Notes: generated by a model from the letters alone, not told the origin. A stretch of DNA of 64,000 bases from Flavobacterium ammonificans (GCF_020885975.1 NZ_AP025183.1:2207029-2271028), one strand, 5' to 3'. Shown: positions 9,741 to 20,372, numbered from the stretch's first letter. Translations and numbers: made by a program.

Positions 9741-12146
9741 ATGAAAAAACAAATATACATTTTTATTATCGCCCTGCTCACTTGTTTTGTTAGCTATGCA
9801 CAAGAAACAGGTTCGATTGAAGGAAACATAATTTCTAAAGACGGCTTACCACTTTCCGGTGTTTCAATTCGATTGGGTAAGAAAGCGTCAATTTCCAAAA
9901 CAGATGTTATAGGAAGGTTTCATTTTGAAAATTTTCCGGTTGGTTTGCACACTATTACCATAGAAGCTGAAGGCCTGAAAAAACAAACCCAAGATGTTAA
10001 AGTGTTTGCGAATGAAACTACCAAAGTTACCTTTACTTTAGAGGAACAAATGGAGACATTAAGAGAAATTATTATCGTTATAAAAGAAAGTCCGAATAAA
10101 AGAAAAATAAGTACTGTTCGTTCTGGTTTAAAGCCAATGGATATTCCGCAAAGCATGCAAACTATAGACAATGAAGTTATTATGCAACAACAAGCTATTC
10201 GATTGAGCGAAGTAATAAAAAACGCAAACGGTGTCTATGTAGGATCAGCTCGTGGAGGAACACAAGAATCCTTTTGGTCTAGAGGCTATGATATGTCGGC
10301 AAATAATATGCTCAAAAATGGATTTCGCTACAATGCAGGATCCATTCCCGAAGTGTCTTCTTTGGACAAAGTGGAATTTTTAAAAGGGGGTTCGGCTTTA
10401 TTATACGGTAATGTTTCTCCTGGAGGAATTCTAAATTTGGTTACCAAAACTCCATCCTTCAAAAAAGGGGGCGAAGTGGCAATACAATCAGGAAGTTATT
10501 CGTTTTACAAGCCTTCAATTGATTTTTACGGACCTTTAAATAAATGGATTGCGTACCGATTGAATGCTTCTTATGAAAATTCGGAAAATTTTAGAGAGGT
10601 AGTACAAAGAGAACGCTATTACATCAACCCATCGTTTTTATTGAATCTAAGTCCTAAAACGCAAATAACCTTACAAGGCGATTTTATGAATGATAATTGG
10701 ACTCCCGATTTTGGTACAATTATAATTGGAAAGCAAATTTATGATGTACCAAGAGGAAAGTATTATGGTGCGGTATGGTCAAACGGAAATACGAAAACCG
10801 CTAGTGCATCTGCCCTCTTGAATCATTCGTTTAATAAAAATTGGAAACTCAATTTCAATTCATCCTACCAAAATTATGATCGTGAATGGAAAGGAACTGA
10901 ACGTATTCAAATTAACAATCCAAACGGCACTTGGAGTCGTCCATTAGGACAAAATAAAAACTTAGAAGAAATTTTGGGAGAGCAATTAAGTCTGCAAGGT
11001 TGTTTTACTACTGGAAAAATTAAACACCAAACCTTTTCGGGAATCGATTATGAAAATTCAGTAGCTACAGCAAATACTTTTGTTTTCTCACCTGTATATT
11101 ATGACACCATTAATGTTTTTACTTTCAATCCAAATAATCAAACTACAGCTGAACCCAATGCAGCCAATACCCAAAAAGCAATTACAACAACCAACCGTTT
11201 TGGAATTTATGCTCAAGATTTAATATCGTTTACCGAAAAATTCAAGATGTTGGCAGGAATCCGTTGGTCTTGGCAAGAAGCACAAGCTGCAACATATAAA
11301 TTAACTACAAATCCGGTTAGTATTACAAAAGGGATTCGACTACAAGACAAAGCGTTTTCGCCAAAAATTGGATTCATCTATCAACCTGATAAAAATTCGT
11401 CAGTATTTGCAAGCTATTCTAATTCGTTTACACCAAATACTGGCACTACAGCTGATTTAAAACCTATTGAAGCATCGATTATTGATCAATATGAAATAGG
11501 AATTAAAAAAGATTTTTGGAATGGAATCTTGAGTACTAATGTTACAGTGTATCAAATTACCAACAGCAATTTGTCACAAACCGCCGAGTTCAAAGCCGAT
11601 GGTATTACTCAAAATACGGACACTACCATCAAAGTGTTGAATGGAGAAACCAAAAGTAAAGGAATTGAAATTGACATTAATGCAAAACCAATAGACGGAT
11701 TAAATATTGCAGCTGGATACAGCTATAACGACAGCCGTTATTCTAAAACCAATAAAGTGAACGGTGGTTTTATTGAAGGCGATAGATTAGTTCGAACTCC
11801 TGCAAATACAGCTAATTTAAGTTTCTTTTACAACATTCCATCAGGAAAACTAAAAGGGGTTTCTTTAGGGGCAATAGGAAACTATATTGGAGAGCGTTTT
11901 GGGGGATGGAACGATCAATATGTGGTAAATACAACTACAGGTGCAGTGACAATTAATGACAGAGACATTCCGTTGCAAGGATATACAACTGTAGATATTT
12001 CTGCTGGATATTCGCATAAAAAATGGAGCATTTTATGTAAACTTTCTAATATCACCAATGAATTAAATTATACTGTTCATGAGAATTACAGTGTGAATCC
12101 AATTGCTCCACGCCAAATCATAACTAATTTAAAATATAAATTTTAA
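9741..12146 (+). CDS. TonB-dependent siderophore receptor
   Basis: An 801-residue outer-membrane receptor. It starts with a signal peptide (ends near SYAQ), then a CarboxypepD_reg-like domain (about residues 25-105: GSIEGNIISKDGLPLSGV), then a plug domain (IPQSMQTIDNEVI, GTQESFWSRGYDMSANNMLKNG, LYGNVSPGGILNLVTKTP). The beta-barrel ends in the typical aromatic C-terminus NLKYKF. The plug wording matches the FhuE/FoxA/FpvA group, which imports ferric siderophores with energy from TonB. The operator palindromes upstream suggest iron control. Ligand not predictable. Confidence 0.93.
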   Translation: MKKQIYIFIIALLTCFVSYAQETGSIEGNIISKDGLPLSGVSIRLGKKASISKTDVIGRFHFENFPVGLHTITIEAEGLKKQTQDVKVFANETTKVTFTLEEQMETLREIIIVIKESPNKRKISTVRSGLKPMDIPQSMQTIDNEVIMQQQAIRLSEVIKNANGVYVGSARGGTQESFWSRGYDMSANNMLKNGFRYNAGSIPEVSSLDKVEFLKGGSALLYGNVSPGGILNLVTKTPSFKKGGEVAIQSGSYSFYKPSIDFYGPLNKWIAYRLNASYENSENFREVVQRERYYINPSFLLNLSPKTQITLQGDFMNDNWTPDFGTIIIGKQIYDVPRGKYYGAVWSNGNTKTASASALLNHSFNKNWKLNFNSSYQNYDREWKGTERIQINNPNGTWSRPLGQNKNLEEILGEQLSLQGCFTTGKIKHQTFSGIDYENSVATANTFVFSPVYYDTINVFTFNPNNQTTAEPNAANTQKAITTTNRFGIYAQDLISFTEKFKMLAGIRWSWQEAQAATYKLTTNPVSITKGIRLQDKAFSPKIGFIYQPDKNSSVFASYSNSFTPNTGTTADLKPIEASIIDQYEIGIKKDFWNGILSTNVTVYQITNSNLSQTAEFKADGITQNTDTTIKVLNGETKSKGIEIDINAKPIDGLNIAAGYSYNDSRYSKTNKVNGGFIEGDRLVRTPANTANLSFFYNIPSGKLKGVSLGAIGNYIGERFGGWNDQYVVNTTTGAVTINDRDIPLQGYTTVDISAGYSHKKWSILCKLSNITNELNYTVHENYSVNPIAPRQIITNLKYKF

Positions 12147-12197
12147 TTAAACCTTTCTTGAATAGCTTCGTCTATACAAAACAAAAAAATAGTGTTT

Positions 12198-12746
12198 ATG
12201 AAAAAAATTAATTGGAGAGACTTACACAGAGATTTAGGGTATTTTTATATTGGATTGATTGTATCCTTTGCCTTTTCTGGATTATTAATGAATCACCGTG
12301 ATGTATGGCATCCAGAAAAATACACTTTGGAAACCAAAGCTATTGAAGTACAATTACCTGCTAAAAGCGAAATAAATGAAAAATATGCTGAGGAATTAGC
12401 CAAAAAATTAGGCATCGAAGGAAAATTAAAACGCCAAATGGTTAAAAAAGGAGAATTCAGAATGTCTTTTGAAAACCAAGACGTAGAAATTGACTTAAAA
12501 ACGGGTAAAGGAGAAATTATTTCGTTTTTGAAAACACCAATCATAAGTCAAACCATGAAGTTACATAAGAACACCTCAAACTTTTGGATTTACTATTCGG
12601 ATATATTTGCCATAAGCTTAATAACGATTGCTTTAACTGGAACTATTATGGTCAAAGCCGGAAAGTTCAGTTGGAAACAACGGGGATGGAAATTAGCCGT
12701 TGCTGGAATTATTTTCCCTTTACTTTTCTTGTTTTTATTGGGTTAG
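12198..12746 (+). CDS. PepSY-associated TM protein
   Basis: A 182-residue inner-membrane protein. WRDLHRDLGYFYIGLIVSFAFSGL is the opening motif and first membrane segment of PepSY-associated TM proteins. A soluble loop follows, then MKLHKN with a second segment, and a third segment at the C-terminus. The ATG at 12198 is chosen over GTG two codons earlier. It lies 51 bases after the siderophore receptor with no terminator, so the two are probably an operon. Members near siderophore receptors are thought to be ferric reductases; that is inference here. Confidence 0.82.
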   Translation: MKKINWRDLHRDLGYFYIGLIVSFAFSGLLMNHRDVWHPEKYTLETKAIEVQLPAKSEINEKYAEELAKKLGIEGKLKRQMVKKGEFRMSFENQDVEIDLKTGKGEIISFLKTPIISQTMKLHKNTSNFWIYYSDIFAISLITIALTGTIMVKAGKFSWKQRGWKLAVAGIIFPLLFLFLLG

Positions 12747-12762
12747 TTTATATTTAATTCAA

Positions 12763-12800
12763 AAAAAATCCCGTTGTAAATTTGGAACGGGATTTTTTTA
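12763..12800. terminator. Bidirectional terminator before valS
   Basis: AAAAAATCCCGTT and AACGGGATTTTTT pair perfectly around GTAAATTTGG. It ends the receptor operon on the plus strand and valS on the minus strand. Confidence 0.9.
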
Positions 12801-12812
12801 TGAATTTATAGA

Positions 12813-15446
12813 TTATTTCAATCCTGCCAAACTTTGTTCAATCGTTGCAATTTTTGCCAAAGCATCTGCTTCTTTCTTGCGTTCCATTTCGATTACTTTA
12901 TCTGGAGCACCTGCCACAAATTTTTCATTCGATAATTTCCCTTGAACAGATTTCAAGAAACCTTTGGTATAATTTAACTCTTCAGTCAATTTAGCAATTT
13001 CTTCTTCTACATTGATATTTCCTGTAATTGGAATAAAGTATTCATTCGATTTCACTCGGAAAGACAAAGCACCATCCACTTTATCGGACACATAATCCAA
13101 TGCCGTTATGTTACCTAATTTACTTACAACCGAATCAAAATAAGTCGAAGCTTTATCGTTATTCACCACCTTCAACTCAATCGTATCTTTGAACGGAATA
13201 TTCTTGTCTTTACGAATGGTTCTGATACCTGAAATCACTTCGATAGTGTTATCAAAATCAGCAATCAAACTCGCGTTGAATGACTTCATTGTTGGCCAAG
13301 TCGAAACAATTAACGCTTCTTCTTTGGTTCTTTCAGCCAATAACTGCCAAATTTCTTCCGTTAAGAACGGCATGAACGGGTGCAATAATTTCAAGTTGTT
13401 TTCCAACATTTCAATGGCTTTCGCCAAAGTAATACTATCAATAGGTTGTTGGTACGCTGGTTTAATCATTTCCAAAAACCAAGAACAGAAATCATCCCAA
13501 ACCAATTTATAAATACCCATTAAAGCATCTGAAATTCTGTATTTTTCAAAATTATCTTCAATCTCTAAAAGGGTTTGTTGCAATTTAGCTTCATACCATT
13601 CAATGGCTACTTTAGACGATTGGGGTTGCGGAATTGTATCTGACACTTCCCAACCTTTAATCAGTTTGAACGCATTCCAAATTTTATTGGTAAAGGCTTT
13701 TCCTTGGTTACACAATTCTTCGTCAAACATAATGTCGTTTCCTGCCGAAGCACTCAACAACAAGCCTACACGAACACCATCAGCACCAAATTTTTCAATC
13801 AAATCTAAAGGATCAGGAGAATTTCCTAATGATTTAGACATTTTACGTCGTTGTTTGTCGCGAACCAAACCGGTTAAATATACATTTGTAAATGGTTTTT
13901 TACCCGTGTATTCATAACCTGCGATAATCATTCGCGCCACCCAGAAAAACAAAATATCTGGTCCGGTCACCAAATCATTCGTTGGATAATAGTAGTTAAA
14001 ATCTTTGTTTTCAGGATCCATTATTCCTCCAAAAACCGCCATTGGCCAAAGCCAAGAAGAAAACCAAGTATCTAAAGCATCAATGTCTTGAGTTAGGTTA
14101 TCAGTTGTCAGTTGTTGATTGTTGGTTCGTTGTTTTGCTAGAACCAAAGCGTCTTCTATTGTTTCGGCAACTACAAAATCTTCTTTTCCGTCGCCATAAT
14201 AATAGGCTGGAATTTGTTGTCCCCACCACAATTGACGGGATATATTCCAATCGCGAATATTGTTTAACCAATGTGCATAGGTATTATCAAAACGTTTTGG
14301 ATGCAATTTAATTTCGTCATCTTCTAAAACCGCTTTGATGGCTGGTTTTACCAAATCCTCCATTTTCAAGAACCATTGGTCCGACAAACGAGGCTCAATT
14401 ACTGCTTTAGTACGTTCCGAAGTTCCTACTTTATTCAAGTGTGTTTCGGTTTTAGCTAAAGCACCAACCGTTTCTAATTCTTTGGCAATTGCCTCACGAA
14501 CAACAAAACGATCTTGTCCTTGGTAATGCAAACCAAAGCTATTTAATGTTGCATCTTCATTGAAAATATCAATAATTTCTAAATTATGTTTTTCGCCTAA
14601 GGTCTTGTCGTTCATATCGTGAGCAGGTGTCACTTTCAAACAACCAGTACCAAATTCTACATCTACGTATTCGTCTTCAATAATTGGAATAATTCTACCG
14701 CAAATTGGCACAATCGCTTTTTTACCTTTCAAATGAGCAAAACGTTCATCGTTCGGGTTAATACAGATCGCAGTATCTCCAAAAATAGTTTCTGGACGTG
14801 TTGTAGCCACCGTCAAGAAATCATTACTTCCTTCAATTTTATAGTTTAGGAAATACAATTTTCCTTGTTGTTCTTCATAAATTACTTCTTCGTCAGACAA
14901 GGTCGTTTTTGCTTCTGGATCCCAGTTGACCATACGGTAACCGCGATAAATCAAGCCTTTGTTGTACAAATCCACAAACGAACGAATTACAGATGCCGAC
15001 ATATCGGGATCCATCGTAAATTTAGTGCGTTCCCAATCACAAGAAGCACCCAATTTTTTCAATTGGTCCAAAATCACCCCACCGTATTTGTCGGTCCACT
15101 CCCAAGCGTGCGCTAAAAATTCCTCACGCGTCAAATCGTTTTTATTGATTCCTTCGGCTTTTAGTTTGGCAACTACTTTCGCTTCGGTAGCAATAGAAGC
15201 ATGATCTGTTCCTGGTACCCAACACGCATTGAACCCTTTCAAACGCGCTCTACGAATCAATACATCTTGAATCGTATTGTTCAACATATGTCCCATATGC
15301 AACACTCCAGTTACATTAGGTGGCGGAATTACAATCGTGTAAGGCGTTCTGTGGTCAGGTTCTGAATGAAAATAATTATTTTTCATCCAGTAGTCGTACC
15401 ACTTTTGTTCAATGGTTTTGGCGTCGAATTGTGCAGGAATTGTCAT
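12813..15446 (-). CDS. valS: Valyl-tRNA synthetase
   Basis: This 877-residue class I synthetase charges tRNA-Val. The HIGH motif lies in [16 protein letters not shown] and the KMSKS motif in [14 protein letters not shown]. An editing domain ([12 protein letters not shown]) lies between them, and a C-terminal coiled coil follows the anticodon domain. I start at ATG 15446 ([16 protein letters not shown]), the family start; the frame runs 23 codons further without homology. The stretch near 14095-14136 encodes NNQQLTTDN within the catalytic insertion and looks like embedded simple repeat DNA. Confidence 0.97.
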   Translation of the reverse strand: MTIPAQFDAKTIEQKWYDYWMKNNYFHSEPDHRTPYTIVIPPPNVTGVLHMGHMLNNTIQDVLIRRARLKGFNACWVPGTDHASIATEAKVVAKLKAEGINKNDLTREEFLAHAWEWTDKYGGVILDQLKKLGASCDWERTKFTMDPDMSASVIRSFVDLYNKGLIYRGYRMVNWDPEAKTTLSDEEVIYEEQQGKLYFLNYKIEGSNDFLTVATTRPETIFGDTAICINPNDERFAHLKGKKAIVPICGRIIPIIEDEYVDVEFGTGCLKVTPAHDMNDKTLGEKHNLEIIDIFNEDATLNSFGLHYQGQDRFVVREAIAKELETVGALAKTETHLNKVGTSERTKAVIEPRLSDQWFLKMEDLVKPAIKAVLEDDEIKLHPKRFDNTYAHWLNNIRDWNISRQLWWGQQIPAYYYGDGKEDFVVAETIEDALVLAKQRTNNQQLTTDNLTQDIDALDTWFSSWLWPMAVFGGIMDPENKDFNYYYPTNDLVTGPDILFFWVARMIIAGYEYTGKKPFTNVYLTGLVRDKQRRKMSKSLGNSPDPLDLIEKFGADGVRVGLLLSASAGNDIMFDEELCNQGKAFTNKIWNAFKLIKGWEVSDTIPQPQSSKVAIEWYEAKLQQTLLEIEDNFEKYRISDALMGIYKLVWDDFCSWFLEMIKPAYQQPIDSITLAKAIEMLENNLKLLHPFMPFLTEEIWQLLAERTKEEALIVSTWPTMKSFNASLIADFDNTIEVISGIRTIRKDKNIPFKDTIELKVVNNDKASTYFDSVVSKLGNITALDYVSDKVDGALSFRVKSNEYFIPITGNINVEEEIAKLTEELNYTKGFLKSVQGKLSNEKFVAGAPDKVIEMERKKEADALAKIATIEQSLAGLK

Positions 15447-15512
15447 TGTATAGTAAATTCGTTTAATCGTTATGTAGCGTTCATTTAAAGTTTGTGACTT
15501 ATATATCCAATT

Positions 15513-15520
15513 CAAAAATA
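15513..15520 (-). promoter_or_regulatory. Possible -7 box of valS
   Basis: The minus strand reads TATTTTTG, matching TAnnTTTG, 66 bases before the valS ATG. No -33 TTG is seen at the right distance, so support is modest. Confidence 0.4.
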
Positions 15521-15606
15521 ACGCTTTGTATTTTGCCTACATTTTGTGAGACAAACAAGCAACAAAAGTAAATAATTAAGTACACTATAAAAAGCGAAAT
15601 AAAAAT

Positions 15607-15636
15607 TTGTAGTGTAAATAAAACAAACTAACTTTA
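15607..15636 (+). promoter_or_regulatory. Promoter of the DUF1573 gene
   Basis: TTG at 15607-15609, a 19-base spacer and TAACTTTA at 15629-15636. The -7 box misses consensus only at the last base. It lies 22 bases before the start codon. Confidence 0.5.
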
Positions 15637-15658
15637 CTAAACTATTAAATACATTACG

Positions 15659-16042
15659 ATGCAAAAAATTATCGCCCTCCTTTTATTCACCTTGTTTAGC
15701 AATATTAGCTTTTCACAATCTGCTAAAATTGAATTTTCAGCCAAAGACAATACTATTGATTATGGTAAAGTGAATAAAACTACCGATTCCGGAATTCGTA
15801 GTTTTCAATTCACTAATACTGGTGATGCGCCTTTAGTTATCATAGACGTTCTTTCCACTTCTGGATTTACTATTTCCCAAAAACCCACACAGCCTATTGC
15901 TCCTGGACAAAAAGGAAAAATTGAAGTAAAATACAATATGGCTGTAGGGCCTATCCGTAAAACAATAACTGTAGAAACCAATGCTACTAACTATGAAGGA
16001 GGCAGGATTGCTTTAAAAATAAAAGGAGAAATTACAGAATAA
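15659..16042 (+). CDS. Exported DUF1573 protein
   Basis: A 127-residue secreted protein with signal peptide MQKIIALLLFTLFSNISFSQ. The rest is one DUF1573 beta-sandwich: IDYGKVNKTTDSGIRSFQFTNTGDAPL, then VLSTSGF where many relatives carry a Cys, then PGQKGKIEVKYN. These Ig/ASPM-like folds are common in Bacteroidota; their function is unknown. It is flanked by its own promoter and a terminator, so it is a single-gene unit. Confidence 0.85.
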   Translation: MQKIIALLLFTLFSNISFSQSAKIEFSAKDNTIDYGKVNKTTDSGIRSFQFTNTGDAPLVIIDVLSTSGFTISQKPTQPIAPGQKGKIEVKYNMAVGPIRKTITVETNATNYEGGRIALKIKGEITE

Positions 16043-16062
16043 AATATACTACCCTATTCATA

Positions 16063-16102
16063 TAGAAAACGCCTTTTGACTTCAAAAGGCGTTTTCTATT
16101 TT
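16063..16102 (+). terminator. Terminator after the DUF1573 gene
   Basis: AGAAAACGCCTTTTGA pairs with AAAAGGCGTTTTCT around a short loop and is followed by ATTTTT. Confidence 0.88.
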
Positions 16103-16110
16103 TAGGCTTT

Positions 16111-16240
16111 AACCACATAGAAGCATAGTTTTAATGCATTGAACAGGATAGAAATAGTGCTATTATCCACATAGCTATGTGAATAGTGAAACATCTATCC
16201 CTTTCTTTATAGAAGAATCAATCTATGTTTCTATGTGGTA
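16111..16240. mobile_element. MITE-like nested palindrome
   Basis: The ends are inverted: AACCACATAGAAGCATAG at 16111-16128 and CTATGTTTCTATGTGGTA at 16223-16240. Inside, GATAGAAATAG and a central block around CCACATAGCTATGTG form a second palindrome (about 16162-16188). There is no ORF. The roughly 130-base unit could fold into a long hairpin. It occupies most of the gap between the DUF1573 gene and the aminotransferase gene. No clear target-site duplication is visible. Confidence 0.6.
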
Positions 16241-16409
16241 AAAAAAATGAAATTTGATTTTAATTAAAAATAAGAATTTAAAAAGATTCCATTTTATCAA
16301 TAAATACCTAAAAATGTAACATTTTTATCTATTTTTATGCGCATTTACAACTAATAATATACAGAAATTACAGAAAAAAAGTGCAAATTTGCAATTCAAG
16401 AGTTAACAC

Positions 16410-17615
16410 ATGCCGAAACTATCCACCCGAGGAAATTCCATGCCTGAGTCGCCAATTCGAAAATTGGCTCCTTTTGCTGATTTAGCCAAAGAAAAAGGAC
16501 ACAAAGTCTATCATTTAAATATTGGTCAACCTGATATTAAAAGTCCTGAAATAGCCATTAATGCTATCAAAAATATACAACTCGATATTATAGAATACGG
16601 TCCTTCTGCTGGTTATGAAAGTTACCGAAAAAAATTAGCCCAATTCTATACCAACCAAAACGTAAACGTAAATACCGAAGATATTTTAATCACTACTGGT
16701 GGTTCTGAAGCCTTATTATTTGCTTTAGGAAGTATCATGGACCCTGAAGACGAGTTAATTATTCCTGAGCCATTTTATGCAAATTACAGTGCTTTTGCTG
16801 CTGAATCTGCTGCTAAAGTAGTTCCAGTTAATTCGGGATTTGAAACGGGATTTGAATTGCCTTCTATTGCTGATTTTGAAAAATTAATTACACCAAAATC
16901 TAAAGCTATTTTGATTTGTAATCCGAACAACCCAACCGGTTATTTGTATTCGGAATCGGAAATTCTACAATTAGGGGAATTAGCAAAAAAACACGATTTG
17001 TTTTTAATTGCCGATGAAGTGTACCGCGAATTCATTTACGGGGACGACATCCATTACTCAGTAATGAATTTAAAAGGGGTAGAACAGAACGTTATTATGA
17101 TTGATTCGGTTTCGAAACGTTATAGTATGTGTGGGGCTCGAATTGGTTGTATGGTAACCAAAAATAAAGACGTAATTGCAGCTGCTATGAAGTTTGCACA
17201 AGCGCGACTTTGCCCGCCAACTATTGCTCAAATTGCTTGCGAGGCTGCTATTGACACTCCTAAAAGTTATTTTGATGAAGTGATTTCAGAATACCGTGAT
17301 CGTAGAGATACGCTTGTATCCGAATTAAATAAAATTGAAGGGGTAAAAGTAAGTACTCCTAAAGCAGCTTTTTATTGCATTGCCGAATTACCCGTGGACA
17401 ATACGGATGATTTTGCGCAATGGCTATTAGAAAGTTATGACTTGAATGGCGAAACCGTTATGGTAGCCCCAGCTGGTGGATTTTACTCTACACCTGGAAT
17501 GGGATTGAACCAAGTGCGTATTGCCTACGTATTGAAAAAAGAAGATTTAATTCGTGCTGTAGCGGTGTTGAAAGAAGCGATACCGGCTTATAACGGGAGA
17601 AGAAAAGCCCTATAA
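16410..17615 (+). CDS. Class I/II aminotransferase (aspartate aminotransferase-like)
   Basis: A 401-residue PLP enzyme of fold type I. IEYGPSAGYESYRKKLA, TTGGSEALLFALG, the substrate motif NPNNPTGYLYS, IADEVYREFIY and the PLP-lysine motif DSVSKRYSMCGARIG are all in order. It transfers amino groups between amino acids and 2-oxo acids; substrate preference (Asp, aromatic or Ala) cannot be told. A second Met at codon 11 could also be the start, but MPKLSTRGNSMPESPIRKL is the usual family opening. CAAATTTG about 20 bases upstream is a near-consensus -7 box. Confidence 0.92.
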   Translation: MPKLSTRGNSMPESPIRKLAPFADLAKEKGHKVYHLNIGQPDIKSPEIAINAIKNIQLDIIEYGPSAGYESYRKKLAQFYTNQNVNVNTEDILITTGGSEALLFALGSIMDPEDELIIPEPFYANYSAFAAESAAKVVPVNSGFETGFELPSIADFEKLITPKSKAILICNPNNPTGYLYSESEILQLGELAKKHDLFLIADEVYREFIYGDDIHYSVMNLKGVEQNVIMIDSVSKRYSMCGARIGCMVTKNKDVIAAAMKFAQARLCPPTIAQIACEAAIDTPKSYFDEVISEYRDRRDTLVSELNKIEGVKVSTPKAAFYCIAELPVDNTDDFAQWLLESYDLNGETVMVAPAGGFYSTPGMGLNQVRIAYVLKKEDLIRAVAVLKEAIPAYNGRRKAL

Positions 17616-17779
17616 ACAAATTAATTGACTATAAAATATAAACTTAAGCAATACTCAAAAAGTGTTGCTTTTTACTTTTAGTGCAAACAATGATTAAATC
17701 CGAAAAGGGCTTCCTTTTTTTGCATATTATTAATTATCTTTACCGCTCAAAATTTATACTATACATAACAGAAGCTTTA

Positions 17780-18451
17780 ATGATAAACAACGAAGAATTT
17801 CAAGACGAAATAGGAAACAATCATATTAGTACCAATGCAAAAAACCCAGTAAGGGATGATGCTTTTGCTATTGCTGACGACGAAAAAATCGAACGAATTA
17901 AAAAAGACGTTGAAAACATCTTAACTACTTTAGGAATGGATTTAACTGATGACAGCATGAAAGGTACTCCTAACCGAGTGGCTAAAATGTTTGTAAAAGA
18001 GATTTTTGCCGGACTGAACCCATCTAAAAAACCTAAAGCTTCCACGTTTGAAAATAATTACAAATATGGTGAAATGCTAGTAGAAAAAAACATTACTGTC
18101 TATTCTACTTGTGAGCACCATTTATTGCCTATCATTGGAAGAGCACATGTAGCATACATTTCAAATGGTACCGTTATTGGCTTGTCTAAAATGAACCGAA
18201 TTGTAGAATATTATGCAAAAAGACCTCAAGTTCAAGAGCGTTTAACAATGCAAATTGTTCAAGAAATGCAAATTGCCTTAGGAACAGAAGATGTAGCTTG
18301 TGTAATTGATGCTAAACATTTGTGTGTGAATTCAAGAGGAATTGGTGATATTGAAAGTAGTACTGTAACTTCTGAATTTGGAGGTAAATTCAAAGAAGCC
18401 CAAACGAAAAGAGAATTTTTGGATTACATCAAATTAGAAACGAAGTTCTAA
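17780..18451 (+). CDS. folE: GTP cyclohydrolase I
   Basis: A 223-residue enzyme turning GTP into dihydroneopterin triphosphate, the first step of folate and pterin synthesis. Zinc ligands are in STCEHHLLPI and AKHLCVNSRG, and GLSKMNRIVEYYAKRPQVQE is the conserved active-site helix. The open frame continues upstream to 17681, but MINNEEFQDEIGNN at 17780 is the plausible start. The N-terminal 35 residues are acidic and poorly conserved. It ends 20 bases before the dispersed hairpin element copy B. Confidence 0.96.
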   Translation: MINNEEFQDEIGNNHISTNAKNPVRDDAFAIADDEKIERIKKDVENILTTLGMDLTDDSMKGTPNRVAKMFVKEIFAGLNPSKKPKASTFENNYKYGEMLVEKNITVYSTCEHHLLPIIGRAHVAYISNGTVIGLSKMNRIVEYYAKRPQVQERLTMQIVQEMQIALGTEDVACVIDAKHLCVNSRGIGDIESSTVTSEFGGKFKEAQTKREFLDYIKLETKF

Positions 18452-18471
18452 ATAGTCTATTATACTGTAAA

Positions 18472-18598
18472 CGCCTAGCACTGATAGCAGCGGCATCCTT
18501 TTTTAGGTAGCCTGAGGCACTCGAAGGCTACAGAAAAAGATACAGCGGATAGCAGGACACGAGCAAAGCGAACTGACAAAGTAAACAGCTCCTAAAAA
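18472..18598 (-). repeat. Dispersed hairpin element, copy B
   Basis: Read on the minus strand: CTGCTATCCGCTGTATCTTT, then a GTAGCC / GGCTAC stem (18507-18512 with 18526-18531) with loop TTCGAGTGCCTCA, then AAAAAGGATGCCGCTGCTATC. It fills the folE-cysS gap and ends 8 bases before the cysS ATG, so its hairpin would lie in the cysS leader RNA if transcription reads through. Confidence 0.75.
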
Positions 18599-18605
18599 AA
18601 TAAAA

Positions 18606-20084
18606 ATGCCATTATATAAAAGTCAACAACTGAAAATATACAATTCTCTTTCGGGGGAAAAAGAAATCTTTACGCCTATTCATGAAGGAAATGTTGGGAT
18701 GTATGTTTGCGGCCCTACGGTGTACAGTAATGTGCATTTAGGAAACTTGAGAACTTTTATGTCGTTTGATGTGATTTTTAGGTATTTCCAACATTTGGAC
18801 TACAAGGTGCGTTATGTGCGCAACATTACCGATGTAGGGCATATTGTGGACGATGTGGATGAAGGCGAAGATAAAATTGCCAAAAAAGCGCGTTTGGAAC
18901 AATTAGAACCGATGGAAGTAGTGCAACGCTACACCGTGGATTTTCATGAAATTTTAAGTGCTTTTAATTTCTTACCGCCAAGTATTGAACCTACGGCTAC
19001 GGGGCATATTATTGAACAAATCGAAATCATAAAAAAAATTATTGACACTGGAATTGGTTATGAAGCCAATGGATCGGTATATTTTGATGTTGTAAAATTT
19101 AACGAAACGAATCATTACGGGCGTTTGAGTGGCAGAAATATTGAAGATATGTTAGCCAATACCCGTGATTTAGACGGGCAATCGGATAAACGAAATCCGC
19201 AAGATTTTGCTTTATGGAAAAAAGCCGAACCACAACATATTATGCGTTGGCCTTCGCCTTGGAGCGATGGTTTTCCGGGTTGGCACCTGGAATGTACAGC
19301 AATGAGTACCAAGTATTTGGGAAATCATTTTGATATTCACGGTGGCGGAATGGATTTGAAATTCCCACATCACGAATGTGAAATTGCACAAAATGAAGCT
19401 TGTACAGGTCAAACACCTGTGAATTATTGGCTTCATGCCAATATGTTGACGCTGAATGGCAAAAAAATGGCAAAATCGACTGGAAATAATATTTTACCAA
19501 GAGAGATTTTGACGGGTGAAAATACGATTTTGAGCAAGGCATTTTCAGCATCAGTGACGCGTTTCTTTATGTTGCAAGCCCATTACAGAAGTATTTTGGA
19601 TTTCTCAGATGATGCTATTGTAGCAGCTGAAAAAGGATACAAACGTTTGATAGAAGCGATGAGTAGTTTAGAATCGATTACTGCAGCTGCTCAAAGCACA
19701 TTAAATATTGCCGAGTGGAAGCAATTGTGCTATGATGCCATGAACGACGATTTTAATACGCCTATTTTAATTGCGCAATTGTTTGAAGGCGTTCGTTTTG
19801 TGAATGTACTAAAAGAAGGTAAAGAAAGCTTGACTGCCGAAGATTTGAAAACATTTACTACCGCAATGAACGGTTTTGTTTTTGAGGTTTTAGGCTTAGA
19901 AGATGAGAAAATAAACGACGGAAACAACGACAAATTAGAGGGTACAGTAAACTTACTTATCGAAATGCGTAAGCAAGCCAGAGAGAATAAAAACTTTGCT
20001 TTATCTGACCAAATTAGAGATCAATTATTGGCTTTAGGGATACAATTGAAAGACGGTAAAGAAGGAACCACTTTTAGTTTGTAA
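18606..20084 (+). CDS. cysS: Cysteinyl-tRNA synthetase
   Basis: This 492-residue class I synthetase charges tRNA-Cys. The zinc site begins with [19 protein letters not shown], which also holds the HIGH-like [14 protein letters not shown] and [11 protein letters not shown] give the other zinc ligands, and the KMSKS variant is [14 protein letters not shown]-type helical domain is C-terminal. Length is normal. A repeat element sits just upstream, and yidD and lgt follow closely, suggesting a cysS-yidD-lgt operon. Confidence 0.97.
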   Translation: MPLYKSQQLKIYNSLSGEKEIFTPIHEGNVGMYVCGPTVYSNVHLGNLRTFMSFDVIFRYFQHLDYKVRYVRNITDVGHIVDDVDEGEDKIAKKARLEQLEPMEVVQRYTVDFHEILSAFNFLPPSIEPTATGHIIEQIEIIKKIIDTGIGYEANGSVYFDVVKFNETNHYGRLSGRNIEDMLANTRDLDGQSDKRNPQDFALWKKAEPQHIMRWPSPWSDGFPGWHLECTAMSTKYLGNHFDIHGGGMDLKFPHHECEIAQNEACTGQTPVNYWLHANMLTLNGKKMAKSTGNNILPREILTGENTILSKAFSASVTRFFMLQAHYRSILDFSDDAIVAAEKGYKRLIEAMSSLESITAAAQSTLNIAEWKQLCYDAMNDDFNTPILIAQLFEGVRFVNVLKEGKESLTAEDLKTFTTAMNGFVFEVLGLEDEKINDGNNDKLEGTVNLLIEMRKQARENKNFALSDQIRDQLLALGIQLKDGKEGTTFSL

Positions 20085-20123
20085 TCGAATTCCCGTTTTT
20101 GCAACTCATTCAAAAATATAATT

Positions 20124-20372
20124 ATGGTATCTAAGATTCTCATTTTTCCTTTTTTGATGTTGGTGCGCTTTTACCAAGTGGCAATTTCTCCGTTTACACC
20201 GGCTGCTTGCCGATTTGAACCCACCTGTTCTTCGTATATGCTAGAAGCATTGAAAACACATGGTTTAGTTTACGGCTTATTTTTAGGAACTAAACGCATT
20301 CTGAGTTGCCATCCTTGGGGCGGAAGTGGTTATGATCCGGTTCCTCCCAAAAAATGCCATCACAAATTATAA
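20124..20372 (+). CDS. yidD: Membrane protein insertion efficiency factor YidD
   Basis: An 82-residue protein of the YidD family, which helps YidC insert proteins into the inner membrane. The diagnostic run is [20 protein letters not shown] followed by SSYMLEAL, with [18 protein letters not shown] near the end. An N-terminal hydrophobic or amphipathic helix docks it to the membrane. It lies 39 bases after cysS and 42 before lgt, not near rnpA as in many bacteria. Confidence 0.95.
   Translation: MVSKILIFPFLMLVRFYQVAISPFTPAACRFEPTCSSYMLEALKTHGLVYGLFLGTKRILSCHPWGGSGYDPVPPKKCHHKL

Noticed and set aside
13189..15204. Several plus-strand frames inside valS
   Set aside because: They lie antisense to a well-supported synthetase gene and show no recognisable domains.
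19115..19551. Overlapping minus-strand frames within cysS
   Set aside because: Three different frames overlap the same conserved cysS region; these are coding shadows.
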